From the NCBI RefSeq assembly GCF_025860405.1, contig NZ_CP063785.1, forward strand, positions 1,116,001 through 1,180,000: a stretch of 64,000 nucleotides of DNA, written 5' to 3'. Below are positions 1 through 8,411 of the stretch, piece by piece; the first letter of the stretch is position 1; every line of letters starts with the position of its first letter. Under the pieces are notes generated by a model that made no database searches, was not told where the DNA came from, and saw nothing but the letters and a program-made list of their open reading frames with translations. Source of the stretch: Tolypothrix sp. PCC 7712. Its GTDB lineage: Bacteria > Cyanobacteriota > Cyanobacteriia > Cyanobacteriales > Nostocaceae. A program made the translations under genes and the position numbers.

Positions 1-411
1 CTTTGCAGTGATGGACTCTCTTCCTGCAGTTTTCCGGTCAGCACGGGCATAGCCATAGTAAGGAATTACTGCTGTTACCTGCCGTGCAGAAGCACGACGA
101 CAGGCATCAATCATAATCATTAATTCCATTAAATGATCGTTAACCGGCTGACAACATGGCTGGATAAGATAGACATCACAACCCCGGATTGATTCCTGAA
201 TTTGAATATAAAGTTCGCCGTCCGCAAATCTTTTACGGATCATTGGGCCTAGATCCATACCTAGGTAACGAGCGACTTCAGTAGACAGTTGTAAATTGGC
301 AGAGCCAGAAAAAAGCCGCAGGCGATGATTTTCAGTCAGTCCTGTTGCAACTGGCTGCACTTTGGATAAAGTTGCAGAACTGAGCACAGCAGATCCTCGA
401 TGTGCATTCAT
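1..411 (-). CDS. prs: Ribose-phosphate pyrophosphokinase, C-terminus cut by window edge
   Basis: Makes 5-phosphoribosyl-1-diphosphate (PRPP) from ribose 5-phosphate and ATP, feeding purine, pyrimidine, histidine, tryptophan and NAD synthesis in the cytosol. I translated 137 codons on the minus strand from the ATG at 411 (MNAHRGSAVLSS...) to the left edge. The visible part has the family's N-terminal features: RLRLFSGSANLQL, then RKRFADGELYIQIQESIRG and YLIQPCCQPVNDHLMELM, and ends in PYYGYARADRK, which belongs to the ATP-binding region. The first 20 or so residues form the extra N-terminal segment usual in cyanobacterial enzymes. The rest of the gene lies outside the window. It is divergent from the kinase gene at 1215. 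Identity is secure. Confidence 0.95.
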   Translation of the reverse strand, partial: MNAHRGSAVLSSATLSKVQPVATGLTENHRLRLFSGSANLQLSTEVARYLGMDLGPMIRKRFADGELYIQIQESIRGCDVYLIQPCCQPVNDHLMELMIMIDACRRASARQVTAVIPYYGYARADRKTAGRESITAK

Positions 412-1214
412 GGCAATCTTAACATCAGCAATTTAGCAAATTTAACCGAAATAGTGTAAAAAAATATCTGCAAAGTTAAATCATTGCTCCCAAAAATTAT
501 GATTTGCTAATTTTTAAATAACTTTAGTTAACAAACCATTGATAGCTTAACTGAATACCCTGTATATTAACTAGGCCCATTATTCGGATTTTTTGCTGTG
601 TAGAATAAAAACACCAGCTTTCCGAGCATGGTTTAGGGGATCGCTGCTTATACGCAGCTATTTTTGTGCCTAAAATAAAGTTTTTACATTTCAGGGAAAT
701 GACAACGGGGTATTCTCTAGTCAAAGGCTGGTCAATTCTCAAGGAGCAGCAAGATATTCTATAATCCTATCTGCAAATTTATCAACTGGTAGAGTTGAGC
801 ATTTTTAAAATTTTAATTTTGGCAATATTTTCCACAAAGCTGATTCATCTATGGGTTGACGAAGCTGAATGCTGAGTGCTGCTATCTGCTTAACACTTAG
901 GTACTGAGAACAAAGTGTCAAAATAAAGTTGAGCCAGCTTTCATCAGGCTGACTTTGCACCCAATAATACGCAAGTTCTAACCTTACCAGAAAGCGCAGA
1001 TAACAACAATTACTTATTTTCTAATGCTAATCAGCCTAGAGAAAATTTTGCGGATGGGCAAACTTTGGTAAAAATGCACAAAGCACAGTCCGGCTATTAT
1101 AAGTACCGACAAGGTAGGGTAGAATATCGCCGCAAGTAATTGTTGTCACTGCTTAGACCTAATCTTTGGTAGAGACTTTATTCTCAGTTGCCATAACACT
1201 TAAATTAATCAATT
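412..1214. other. Intergenic region with two overlapping start-less open frames (possible gene remnants)
   Basis: About 800 bp lie between the divergent prs and kinase genes. Two protein-like open stretches without a good start codon overlap here. On the minus strand, 805-1020 is open for 72 codons and ends at a TAA; its inner part reads YLRFLVRLELAYYWVQ and IAALSIQLRQPIDESALW, with a hydrophobic rhythm like a folded protein. On the plus strand, 933-1138 is open for 69 codons and ends GYYKYRQGRVEYRRK then stop. I recognise neither. At most one is likely to be a decayed gene, and the other would be its antisense shadow. A 72-residue minus-strand frame at 524-742 looks random. The promoter of the kinase should lie in the last 100 bp. 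Confidence 0.3.
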
Positions 1215-2948
1215 ATGCAACCACCCATTACAGTTGGTACTGTCCTACAAAACCGTTACCGGATTATTCAAATTCTCGGACAAGGGGGATTTGGCAGAAC
1301 CTATCTAGCGGAAGACCAGAGGCGTTTTAATGAACTGTGCGCCATTAAGGAATTGATTCCGACAACAACCGGAACTTCGGTTTGGGAGAAAACGCAAGAA
1401 CTGTTCCACCGAGAAGCGGCAATTTTGTATCAAATTGAGCATCCGCAAGTACCGAAATTCCGAGAAAGGTTTGAAGAAGACCAGCGTTTATTTTTGGTAG
1501 AAGATTACGTTGCTGGCAAGACTTACCGCGCTATCCTGTCGGAACGTCAAGCTGTTAGTCAGACATTAACAGAAAAAGAAGTTTTACAGATGCTGCGCTC
1601 TTTGTTACCTGTGTTAGCGCATATTCATAGTCGGGGAATTATTCACCGGGATATATCACCAGAAAATATTATTTTACGTGATAGTGATGGTCAGCCAGTG
1701 TTAATTGACTTTGGGGTAGTTAAAGAATTAGCAACGCGATTGCAATCTCCCAATAGTACCGCACCAGTTACCACCGTGGGAAAATTAGGTTATTCTCCCA
1801 GTGAGCAAATGCAAACAGGTCAAGCTTACCCTAATAGTGATTTATATGCGCTTGCCGTCACAGCGATTGTTTTGCTAACTGGTAGAGAACCCTCAGAATT
1901 ATTTGATGAAAATCAACTTACTTGGAATTGGCAACAATGGGCAAAAGTAAATCCCCAATTTGCTCAAGTTTTAAATCGGATGTTAAATTATCGGCCCAGC
2001 GATCGCTATCAAAGTGCGGCTGATGTTATCCAAGCATTACAATCTGTAGATCAAGCAAGTGTGACTAATCCTAACGTCACTAACACTAATGCTGTCTCCA
2101 ATATGCAAACCATCGCAGTTGGAGGTCGTCCGCCTCAGCCAGCACCATCGCCTTCTCCCAACACACCTGCACCTGTAATTCCACCCAGCAATACTAGTTC
2201 TGTTTTAGATAATCCTTTAGCAATTGGGGCGATTGGCAGTGCTGTAGTCATCCTAGCAGGATTTGGTTCTTGGGCTTTAGTCAGTTCGATTCGCAGTCGC
2301 CCGACTACACAACCAGAAGCACCAGTACAAACTTTCCCTTCACCAGTTGTTTCTGGTGGTACAACATTAACACCCACCCCTACATCTACTAGTACTGAAC
2401 CTGCTGTAATTAGCAAACGCCTCAATTTAGGAACCACAAATACAACTACAGTAGAAGATACTTTAGAGGAAAATCAAATAGTTCAGTATACTTTTTTTGG
2501 ACGCAAAGGTGCAAAATTAACTACTGCTATTGCTCAAGGAACTGGTATTGTTTTATCAGTTTTAGATGCCAATAAACAACCAATTGATAATACTGCTAAT
2601 CAAGTACAATCCTATGATGGTGTATTGTCTGTAAGCGGTAGATATACTATTCAACTAAATTTAGTTCCTGGTGTGGCTGAAAGTAATTATAGTCTCAATG
2701 TGGCATTACAAAGGTTAACTAGAGAAACACCCACACCTATAATTACTCCTACGCAAACGCCCATAGAAACTCCTACAGAAGCTCCTATAATCACTCCTAC
2801 GCCAACTGTCACAGAAACCCCTACAGAAGCTCCTATAATTACTCCTACACCAACTGCCACAGAAACTCCTACAGAAAGTCCAACCTCTCAGGAAGAGCAA
2901 AATAACTTACCTAATGATAGAACCTTAAACCCAAACTCTAATCAATAA
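1215..2948 (+). CDS. PknB-type serine/threonine protein kinase with membrane anchor and PPC-like tail
   Basis: Membrane-anchored Hanks-type kinase of 577 residues. The glycine loop GQGGFG is at 22-27, the ATP lysine at K45 (AIKEL), the helix-C glutamate near E67, the catalytic loop HRDISPEN at 144-151 and DFG at 165-167, so it should be active. A transmembrane segment lies near 332-356. After it comes a beta-rich domain (about 405-500) resembling the bacterial pre-peptidase C-terminal (PPC) fold, then a Thr/Pro/Glu tail of repeated TPTPTETPTEAP-like units. The kinase would face the cytoplasm and the PPC-like domain the periplasm, possibly as a sensor. It lacks the N-terminal four-Cys motif seen in many cyanobacterial kinases. 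It stands alone, with bioD 134 bp downstream. The substrate is unknown; the FHA proteins at 10-14 kb are conceivable readers but that is only inference. Confidence 0.9.
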   Translation: MQPPITVGTVLQNRYRIIQILGQGGFGRTYLAEDQRRFNELCAIKELIPTTTGTSVWEKTQELFHREAAILYQIEHPQVPKFRERFEEDQRLFLVEDYVAGKTYRAILSERQAVSQTLTEKEVLQMLRSLLPVLAHIHSRGIIHRDISPENIILRDSDGQPVLIDFGVVKELATRLQSPNSTAPVTTVGKLGYSPSEQMQTGQAYPNSDLYALAVTAIVLLTGREPSELFDENQLTWNWQQWAKVNPQFAQVLNRMLNYRPSDRYQSAADVIQALQSVDQASVTNPNVTNTNAVSNMQTIAVGGRPPQPAPSPSPNTPAPVIPPSNTSSVLDNPLAIGAIGSAVVILAGFGSWALVSSIRSRPTTQPEAPVQTFPSPVVSGGTTLTPTPTSTSTEPAVISKRLNLGTTNTTTVEDTLEENQIVQYTFFGRKGAKLTTAIAQGTGIVLSVLDANKQPIDNTANQVQSYDGVLSVSGRYTIQLNLVPGVAESNYSLNVALQRLTRETPTPIITPTQTPIETPTEAPIITPTPTVTETPTEAPIITPTPTATETPTESPTSQEEQNNLPNDRTLNPNSNQ

Positions 2949-3082
2949 AAACTTTACTGATCAGGGTTAATTGGTAATGGTTAATTGGTAATAAGAAATT
3001 CTCAATTATGGTGAGGTTGTAATGATAATTGTGTGACTGCTGTATTTAGATGAAATTTGCAGTAAATAATACAAAAAGGTAA

Positions 3083-3769
3083 ATGTCAAATATCAACGCA
3101 CTACTAATTACTGGAACCGATACTGAGGCTGGCAAAACAGTTTTAACAACAGCATTAGCGGCTTATTTGCAAAAATATTTTCCTCAACGCAATTGGGGAC
3201 TAATGAAACCAATTCAATCGGGAGAAGGCGATCGCGAATGGTATCAAAGGCTGTTTTCCCTTAAGCAAACGGCGGAAGAAATTACACCGTTGTACTTTCA
3301 AGCACCTTTAGCGCCTCCCATCGCCGCCGCTAAGGAAAATCGTCAAGTAGATTTAGCTGTAGTTTGGCAAGCTTTCTCTAAAGAGCGATCGCGTCGGGAT
3401 TTTGTGTTGGTAGAATCTTTGGGGGGTTTAGGCTCACCGATTACAGATGAATTGACAGTGGCAGATTTAGCCGGAGATTGGCATTTACCCACTGTTCTGG
3501 TAGTTCCAGTCAGGTTAGGTGCGATCGCGCAAGCAGTGGCTAATGTGGCATTAGCTAGACAAGCAAAAATCAATCTTAAAGGGATTGTGCTCAATTGCGT
3601 ACAACCCCGTTCTGATGCTGAGATAGCCGACTTAACGCCACCAGAGATGATTCAAACTCTCACCAATATCCCAGTTTTAGGCTGCTTACCTTATCTAGAA
3701 AACCTCACCGATTTAGATAAACTAGCTCAAGTAGCCTCAAATTTAAATTTAGAAACACTAAATCTTTGA
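3083..3769 (+). CDS. bioD: ATP-dependent dethiobiotin synthetase BioD
   Basis: Closes the ureido ring of dethiobiotin from 7,8-diaminopelargonate, CO2 and ATP, the penultimate step of biotin synthesis. The 228-residue protein has the family length. It opens with the P-loop GTDTEAGKT (residues 11-19), followed by the substrate-binding LMKPIQSG and the glycine-rich VESLGGLGSPI, all typical of BioD. The start ATG is preceded by an AAAGG ribosome-binding site. No other biotin genes are adjacent, which is common in cyanobacteria where the pathway is scattered. The next gene starts 137 bp later on the same strand and is unrelated. Confidence 0.9.
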   Translation: MSNINALLITGTDTEAGKTVLTTALAAYLQKYFPQRNWGLMKPIQSGEGDREWYQRLFSLKQTAEEITPLYFQAPLAPPIAAAKENRQVDLAVVWQAFSKERSRRDFVLVESLGGLGSPITDELTVADLAGDWHLPTVLVVPVRLGAIAQAVANVALARQAKINLKGIVLNCVQPRSDAEIADLTPPEMIQTLTNIPVLGCLPYLENLTDLDKLAQVASNLNLETLNL

Positions 3770-3906
3770 TAACGATACACTGGAAAAATACTCATCAGCT
3801 GTCGTAACTCTAACTTGCATTGTTGACTGCTGACGGTTAACTGTTAACAGTCAGCAATCAACGAACCTCATGAGTGATTGTGTAATTTAAAAGCGTAATA
3901 GGTATC

Positions 3907-5124
3907 ATGGTTTCTACCTTCCCCAATCCTGGTGCTGTTGACTTATCTCATGTTCGGCTTTCGATCCGTGCATTACAAAATCAACTTGTAGAATGGCGAC
4001 GGCGGCTACATCAAAAGCCAGAGTTAGGTTTTCAAGAAAAACTCACATCTGAGTTTATCTCCCAGAAGTTACAAGAGTGGGGAATTGAACATCAAACTGG
4101 TATTGCTCAAACTGGTATTGTTGCCATCATCAAAGGTAACAAACTTAGCAGTGGTAAAGTTTTGGCAATTCGCGCTGATATGGATGCTTTGCCAATTCAA
4201 GAACTGAATCAAGTACCTTATTGTTCGCAACATGATGGCGTAATGCACGCTTGTGGACATGATGGACATACTGCGATCGCACTGGGTACAGCTTACTATC
4301 TTCAGCAGCATCGCGATGATTTTGCTGGTACTGTCAAAATTATCTTTCAGCCAGCAGAAGAAGGGCCTGGGGGTGCAAAACCTATGGTGGAAGCCGGGGT
4401 ACTAAAAAACCCTGATGTCGATGCCATTATTGGGTTACATCTGTGGAATAACTTACCCTTGGGGACAGTCGGTGTCCGGGCTGGGGCGTTAATGGCGGCT
4501 GTAGAATTATTCCAATGTACAATTTTAGGCAAAGGTGGACATGGGGCGATACCGCATCAAACTGTAGATTCTATTGTCGTCGCTGCTCAAATTGTCAACG
4601 CCTTGCAAACTATTGTGGCGCGGAATGTGAATCCTATTGATTCCGCAGTTGTGACTGTAGGCGCGCTTCATGCTGGTACAGCACACAATGTCATTGCTGA
4701 CACAGCTAATATGAAAGGCACAGTCCGCTATTTTAACCCGGCTTTTCAAGGATATTTTCACCAGCGAATCGAGCAAATTATTGCGGGTGTATGTCAAAGT
4801 CATGGTGCAAGTTACGACTTAGAATATATCTCCCTTTATCCCCCAGTCATTAATGATGCTGGTATGGCAGAATTAGTGCGATCGGTAGCAGCAGAAGTGA
4901 TAGAAACTCCTGTAGGAATTGTGCCAGAATGCCAAACTATGGGTGGTGAAGATATGTCATTTTTCTTGCAAGAAGTTCCAGGTTGCTATTTCTTTCTAGG
5001 TTCTGCTAATCCTGATAAAGATTTAGCCTATCCTCATCATCATCCCCGGTTTGATTTTGATGAAACTGCCTTACCAATGGGTGTGGAAATCTTTATTAGG
5101 TGCGTGGAGAAGTTTTTAAATTAG
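3907..5124 (+). CDS. M20 family amidohydrolase (N-acyl-amino acid / IAA-amino acid hydrolase type)
   Basis: Cytosolic metallo-amidohydrolase of the M20D group, which removes acyl groups from amino acids or cleaves amino-acid conjugates. It has 405 residues, the normal length. The metal-binding signature HACGHDGH is at 114-121 (H114, C116, H118), preceded by the RADMDALP strand; EEGPGGAKPM supplies the catalytic glutamate pair, and the late histidine motif AYPHHHPRFDFDE is present. The central dimerisation domain (GKGGHGAIPHQTVD) is intact. Nothing in the sequence fixes the natural substrate; homologues act on hippurate, N-acetyl amino acids or indole-acetyl amino acids. It is followed by a clear hairpin terminator, so it is probably a single-gene unit. 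Confidence 0.88.
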   Translation: MVSTFPNPGAVDLSHVRLSIRALQNQLVEWRRRLHQKPELGFQEKLTSEFISQKLQEWGIEHQTGIAQTGIVAIIKGNKLSSGKVLAIRADMDALPIQELNQVPYCSQHDGVMHACGHDGHTAIALGTAYYLQQHRDDFAGTVKIIFQPAEEGPGGAKPMVEAGVLKNPDVDAIIGLHLWNNLPLGTVGVRAGALMAAVELFQCTILGKGGHGAIPHQTVDSIVVAAQIVNALQTIVARNVNPIDSAVVTVGALHAGTAHNVIADTANMKGTVRYFNPAFQGYFHQRIEQIIAGVCQSHGASYDLEYISLYPPVINDAGMAELVRSVAAEVIETPVGIVPECQTMGGEDMSFFLQEVPGCYFFLGSANPDKDLAYPHHHPRFDFDETALPMGVEIFIRCVEKFLN

Positions 5125-5146
5125 TTAGCTGGAATAGCATATTTAA

Positions 5147-5177
5147 TAAAAGCGATCGCATTAGGCATCGCTTTTTT
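5147..5177 (+). terminator. Rho-independent terminator after the M20 hydrolase
   Basis: AAAAGCGAT pairs with ATCGCTTTT around a short loop and is followed by a T-run. It lies 22 bp past the stop codon of the hydrolase. One arm overlaps a HIP1 octamer, so the palindrome is partly HIP1-derived. Confidence 0.7.
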
Positions 5178-5205
5178 AATTACAATATAGTCAGGAATAA
5201 AAGTA

Positions 5206-5315
5206 ATGAAGAGTGCAACCATCACGACAAAAGGACAAGTGAATATCCGCAAATAAATTAGGGATTACTCAATTTAAATATAGGTAGCAAGGTGGATTTT
5301 GTCACAGAAAGCTGA
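5206..5315 (+). pseudogene. Decayed AbrB/MazE-type antitoxin gene
   Basis: The plus strand starts ATG and reads MKSATITTKGQVNIRK, then hits TAA where the family has Glu (PKEIRD). It resumes as IRDYS in the same frame and, after a shift to a second frame at about 5271, continues NLNIGSKVDFVTES before a stop. Together these pieces match the beta-hairpin DNA-binding fold of AbrB-family antitoxins (TTKGQVTIPKEIR...GSKVDFV). So one nonsense codon and one frameshift have destroyed the gene, and its C-terminal tail is missing. No partner PIN toxin for it is visible; instead an intact, different toxin-antitoxin pair begins 40 bp later. Confidence 0.6.
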
Positions 5316-5355
5316 AAGACAAAAAAGCATTTAATTTTTTGGAGTTATAAATACG

Positions 5356-5676
5356 ATGCCTAAGATATCCGTAATCTCAGAACATATTGAAATTAATCCT
5401 GGTGTGTGTGGTGGTAAACCGCGTATTGCTGGACACCGAATTAGAGTACAAGATATTGTGATTTTGCACGAAAAGATGGGGCTTTCTCCTGATGAGATTG
5501 TTTATCATTATCCTAGTATTACTTTAGCTGATGTCTATGCAGCTTTAGCTTATTACCACGATAATTTGGATGAGATTAGACAAGAAATCGCACAAGGAGA
5601 AGCTTTTATTAAAGAAGTAGAGGCTAACACCCCTTCGATTCTGCAACAGAAACTAAAGAATCGAAATGACAGATAA
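5356..5676 (+). CDS. DUF433 family antitoxin
   Basis: A 106-residue protein with the DUF433 core: EINPGVCGGKPRIAGHRIRVQDIV, a short winged-helix region (MGLSPDEIVYHYPSITLADVYAALAYYHDN) and a charged tail that would embrace the toxin. (The core is given here as two joined motifs, EINPGVCGGKPRIAG and HRIRVQDIV.) Known members are DNA-binding antitoxins that repress their own operon. It overlaps the next gene by 11 bp, the usual translational coupling of antitoxin and toxin. The start ATG has a GGAG site (TTTTGGAG) 11 bp upstream. High confidence in the family, moderate in the antitoxin role. Confidence 0.85.
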   Translation: MPKISVISEHIEINPGVCGGKPRIAGHRIRVQDIVILHEKMGLSPDEIVYHYPSITLADVYAALAYYHDNLDEIRQEIAQGEAFIKEVEANTPSILQQKLKNRNDR

Positions 5677-6001
5677 AATTCGCTTCCATTTAGACGAGAG
5701 TGTAAGTAATGCTATAGCAGAAGCTTTGCGTCGTCGTGGTATTGATGTGACGACTACACCAGAAACAGGATTAATAGCTGCATCAGATGTAGAACAAATT
5801 GCTTTTGCAAGTTCTCAGAATCGGGTAATTTTTACCCATGATGATGACTTTGTAGTGCTTCATCAAAGCGGCATGAGCCACTCAGGAATAACTTACTGTT
5901 CACAAAACCGTCGAGCCATTGGAGAAATATTGACAAGTTTGATTTTAATTTGGGAAGTTCTTCAGCCTGAAGATATGAAAAATCAACTTGAATTTCTCTA
6001 A
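5666..6001 (+). CDS. DUF5615 family PIN-like toxin
   Basis: A 111-residue PIN-like nuclease, normally the toxin partner of DUF433. The early acidic residues in IRFHLDESVSNAIAEALRRRG, the central acidic position in AASDVEQIAFA, and FTHDDDFVVLHQ carry the conserved Asp residues expected to bind metal for RNA cleavage. It overlaps the DUF433 gene by 11 bp (different frame), so the two should be co-translated. No inactivating change is seen. The target RNA is unknown. The intact pair directly follows the remains of another antitoxin, suggesting turnover of toxin-antitoxin modules at this site. Confidence 0.83.
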   Translation: MTDKIRFHLDESVSNAIAEALRRRGIDVTTTPETGLIAASDVEQIAFASSQNRVIFTHDDDFVVLHQSGMSHSGITYCSQNRRAIGEILTSLILIWEVLQPEDMKNQLEFL

Positions 6002-6199
6002 AGAATGTAATGAATTTACATTTGAATCAAAGTACTAAGGTAACCCAGGCGATCGCATTTTTATCCACAACAGAAAAGCGATCGCACTTCCGAATTTGTT
6101 ATTGTATCAACTGCTAATTTATGAAGATTTCAAGCATATTTTGACTCTTGAAAACCTCAGCACAAAGTCTATAATTTCAACGCGTAATCACTGATTCAA

Positions 6200-6994
6200 T
6201 TAATCTTCTGCTTGCAACAACCAAAAGCCACTGTAAGTCATCCCGGAATCATCTGGTTGCACTAACAAAAAGTGTAGCCCTTGACTTAGCTGTTGACGCT
6301 GTTGATAAGTCTTAGCCGCCGCAGCCACTTCTGCATCTTCAAAGGTAGCCACAATCCATCTATCTGCTAAACCTGCTTCTAATACCAAACCATCGGGCGC
6401 ACCCGCAATATAATTTAAAGATACTGGGCGTGCTTCGTGTAACCACCTTGCTAAACGCATCGATTGTCTTCCACCATAAATCACGACACCAGGAACTGGT
6501 GCTGTGGAAGGTAAGCCGAGATTTAAGGGTTTAAGAAATTCTGGGAAATGGAGAATAGGAATTGGGCGATCGCTAAATGCAGTTTCTACATCACCAGCAC
6601 TCAGTGTTGCAAAGCGCCATTGTTCTCCCCAAAGGTTTTCTGGTAAAGGTGCAGGTGGTGCTTTATCTATAGCTGTGGAATATTGCTTTTCCTGTAACCA
6701 TTGTTTTAATGCGAAAGTGCGGCGGGTAGGTTCGACATTAATACCTAAATTACGTCCAGCCGCTTCAATTAAACTTAAAGACTGAGGGCGAAATACTTGG
6801 ATTATATCTGGCAGTTTTTCACCAGATGCTAATTCAATTTGAGCTGTCAGCCAACTAGAATTTGCTTCTTTTTGGGGACAGGTAGCAACATACTCAAAGC
6901 TGCGATTCGCATCACAAATTAACAACTCCCAAAGCACTTGTCCTGTTGTATCTTGCTGTGGACTCCGATAAAAATCAGCTTGCCAAATGTTCAT
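6200..6994 (-). CDS. Tab2 family RNA-binding protein (Atab2-like)
   Basis: A 264-residue member of the Tab2/Atab2 family, found in cyanobacteria and plastids. The Chlamydomonas and Arabidopsis proteins bind psaB or other photosystem mRNAs and promote their translation. Typical parts are the N-terminal MNIWQADFYRSP and VLWELLICD, the internal RPQSLSLIEAAGRNLGI, and the C-terminal acidic LLVQPDDSGMTYSGFWLL. The cyanobacterial function is inferred from the plastid homologues. It is a single gene. The 3' flank (6002-6199) holds HIP1 sites but no clear terminator. Confidence 0.85.
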   Translation of the reverse strand: MNIWQADFYRSPQQDTTGQVLWELLICDANRSFEYVATCPQKEANSSWLTAQIELASGEKLPDIIQVFRPQSLSLIEAAGRNLGINVEPTRRTFALKQWLQEKQYSTAIDKAPPAPLPENLWGEQWRFATLSAGDVETAFSDRPIPILHFPEFLKPLNLGLPSTAPVPGVVIYGGRQSMRLARWLHEARPVSLNYIAGAPDGLVLEAGLADRWIVATFEDAEVAAAAKTYQQRQQLSQGLHFLLVQPDDSGMTYSGFWLLQAED

Positions 6995-7161
6995 ATTAAA
7001 AACCTAACTGCTAAGTGCACCAAGAAAGAAACCAGTATTTATTATCGATGTTAATCGGCACTTCAAATTAACAAACCTTGTGGTACAGACATCTAGCCCG
7101 CCTTCATAATTTAGCTTCAATACTAATTAGCTTATACCCATAATCATTTAATTATAATTTT

Positions 7162-7197
7162 TAATTACGAATTACGAATTACGAATTACGAATTAGA
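7162..7197. repeat. Short tandem heptamer repeat (AATTACG)
   Basis: About four and a half copies of AATTACG sit just after the stop codon of the CBS/HEPN-like gene. This is one of the dispersed heptamer repeats typical of filamentous cyanobacteria. Confidence 0.75.
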
Positions 7198-7202
7198 AAT
7201 TA

Positions 7203-8000
7203 TTACTCGATTTCCTCACAGCGAATTAATAGCCTTTCCATCGCCTCTGCTAGGGATATTAATTCTATCCAAGAGGAACCGCTAACTAAATTTTGCGCGT
7301 GCGCTAATCGGTTGCGTAGCTGTTCGGCGGATTTGAGAAAACGTTCTCCAGATCGCTTGGATTTTAGTTCAAGTTGCTGAAGCAGTTCTGGTTGATTTAA
7401 AACTAATTCTCGTTTATCACAAAATTGCAGATAATCTAGCAAATCTGTAGCTTCATTTCTCTCTTGACTTTCTCGCCATAGACGTTGTGCTACTTGTAAG
7501 CGTTCTGGTTTGAGAACTTTTTGCCAAGAATCTTGAGGATAGTAAAGCCGCACTAAACGCAACAAATTCATCTCTAACAGCGTTACTAAGCCAAATAGCA
7601 GCATTCGTGCGGGTGCTTTTTGTAAATCGCCACAAGTCACAATCCCCGTTACTTGATTGCAGTCAAGCACAAATAATCGGGGAGTTTGTTGGAGAATAGG
7701 TAGCAGCTTCATCAGTGGAGTAGAAATCGCAATCAGTTCTTTGGGATGAAACACTCGCTGATACTCACTACACTTACCAGCTTTGGCTTTCATCAAGCTG
7801 CTGCGTTCTACATAACCGCTGATACTGTCTCCTGACTCCACACCCACAACATCAAAATCCTTTGCTTGCATCCAATGCAGAACTTCAATGACATCAGCTT
7901 CAGCCGAAACGGCTTTGAGGGGTTCTGCAACATATTCAATAGTGATGTTGTTCTCAAACAAACTCCGCAAATCTTGAGAACGCGATTTAAGCTGTTTCAT
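7203..8000 (-). CDS. CBS-domain protein with C-terminal HEPN-like helical domain
   Basis: A 265-residue protein in two parts. Residues about 20-140 form a CBS pair (DVIEVLHWMQAKDFDVVGVE, then a second module ending LFVLDCNQVTGIVTCGDLQ), which usually binds adenosine nucleotides. The rest is helical and ends with LRNRLAHAQNLV, where R229-x4-H234 matches the R-x4-6-H active motif of HEPN ribonucleases. So a nucleotide-sensing domain may control an RNase-like domain. Proteins with this layout are annotated simply as CBS-containing, and the RNase role is my inference. The gene stands alone, with no obvious MNT partner, and ends in a heptamer repeat. Confidence 0.7.
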   Translation of the reverse strand: MKQLKSRSQDLRSLFENNITIEYVAEPLKAVSAEADVIEVLHWMQAKDFDVVGVESGDSISGYVERSSLMKAKAGKCSEYQRVFHPKELIAISTPLMKLLPILQQTPRLFVLDCNQVTGIVTCGDLQKAPARMLLFGLVTLLEMNLLRLVRLYYPQDSWQKVLKPERLQVAQRLWRESQERNEATDLLDYLQFCDKRELVLNQPELLQQLELKSKRSGERFLKSAEQLRNRLAHAQNLVSGSSWIELISLAEAMERLLIRCEEIE

Positions 8001-8411
8001 CTGCGTTTATTAATAAGTCATCCGCAGTATCAGTATTTCATGACAGCCTGCATCGTTTCAGTGCAAACTGTATCCTACTGCGGATAGCATTCTGCTGGTT
8101 AATTAAAATATTAGGCGATCGCGCTTCGATAAATAAAAAGCTGAGTACCATGTAGCATACCTTAGGCGTAAGCCGTAACACACGAAAAGCCTTAGCAAAG
8201 GTACGTTACCCGGAAGCGATCGCACTAGCAAAAACCAATGTTTTCCAAGGCTGAATTGCTAATTTTCTTTAAATTCAAGCTATTTCTTTTAAAGAAAGTA
8301 TCATATTCTTGGCTAAGTTTGATTGTAAACTATTTTATTAACAGTTATAGCAACGCATTGCTAAAGCACTATCTTTCTGATTACTCTTGGAAATTTTCTT
8401 TAAGATAAATT
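8001..8411. other. Intergenic region with GTAA/GTTAC-type repeat
   Basis: Between two divergent genes. It contains two HIP1-type sites and, around 8150-8215, an imperfect inverted sequence (TAGCATACCTTAGGCGTAAGCCG ... AAGGTACGTTACC, shown in shortened form) of the kind dispersed in Nostocales genomes. Promoters of both flanking genes should lie here. No open frame of interest was seen. Confidence 0.4.

Noticed and set aside
524..742. 72-codon minus-strand frame between prs and the kinase
   Set aside because: No ribosome site, no domain-like pattern, and rich in rare residue combinations.
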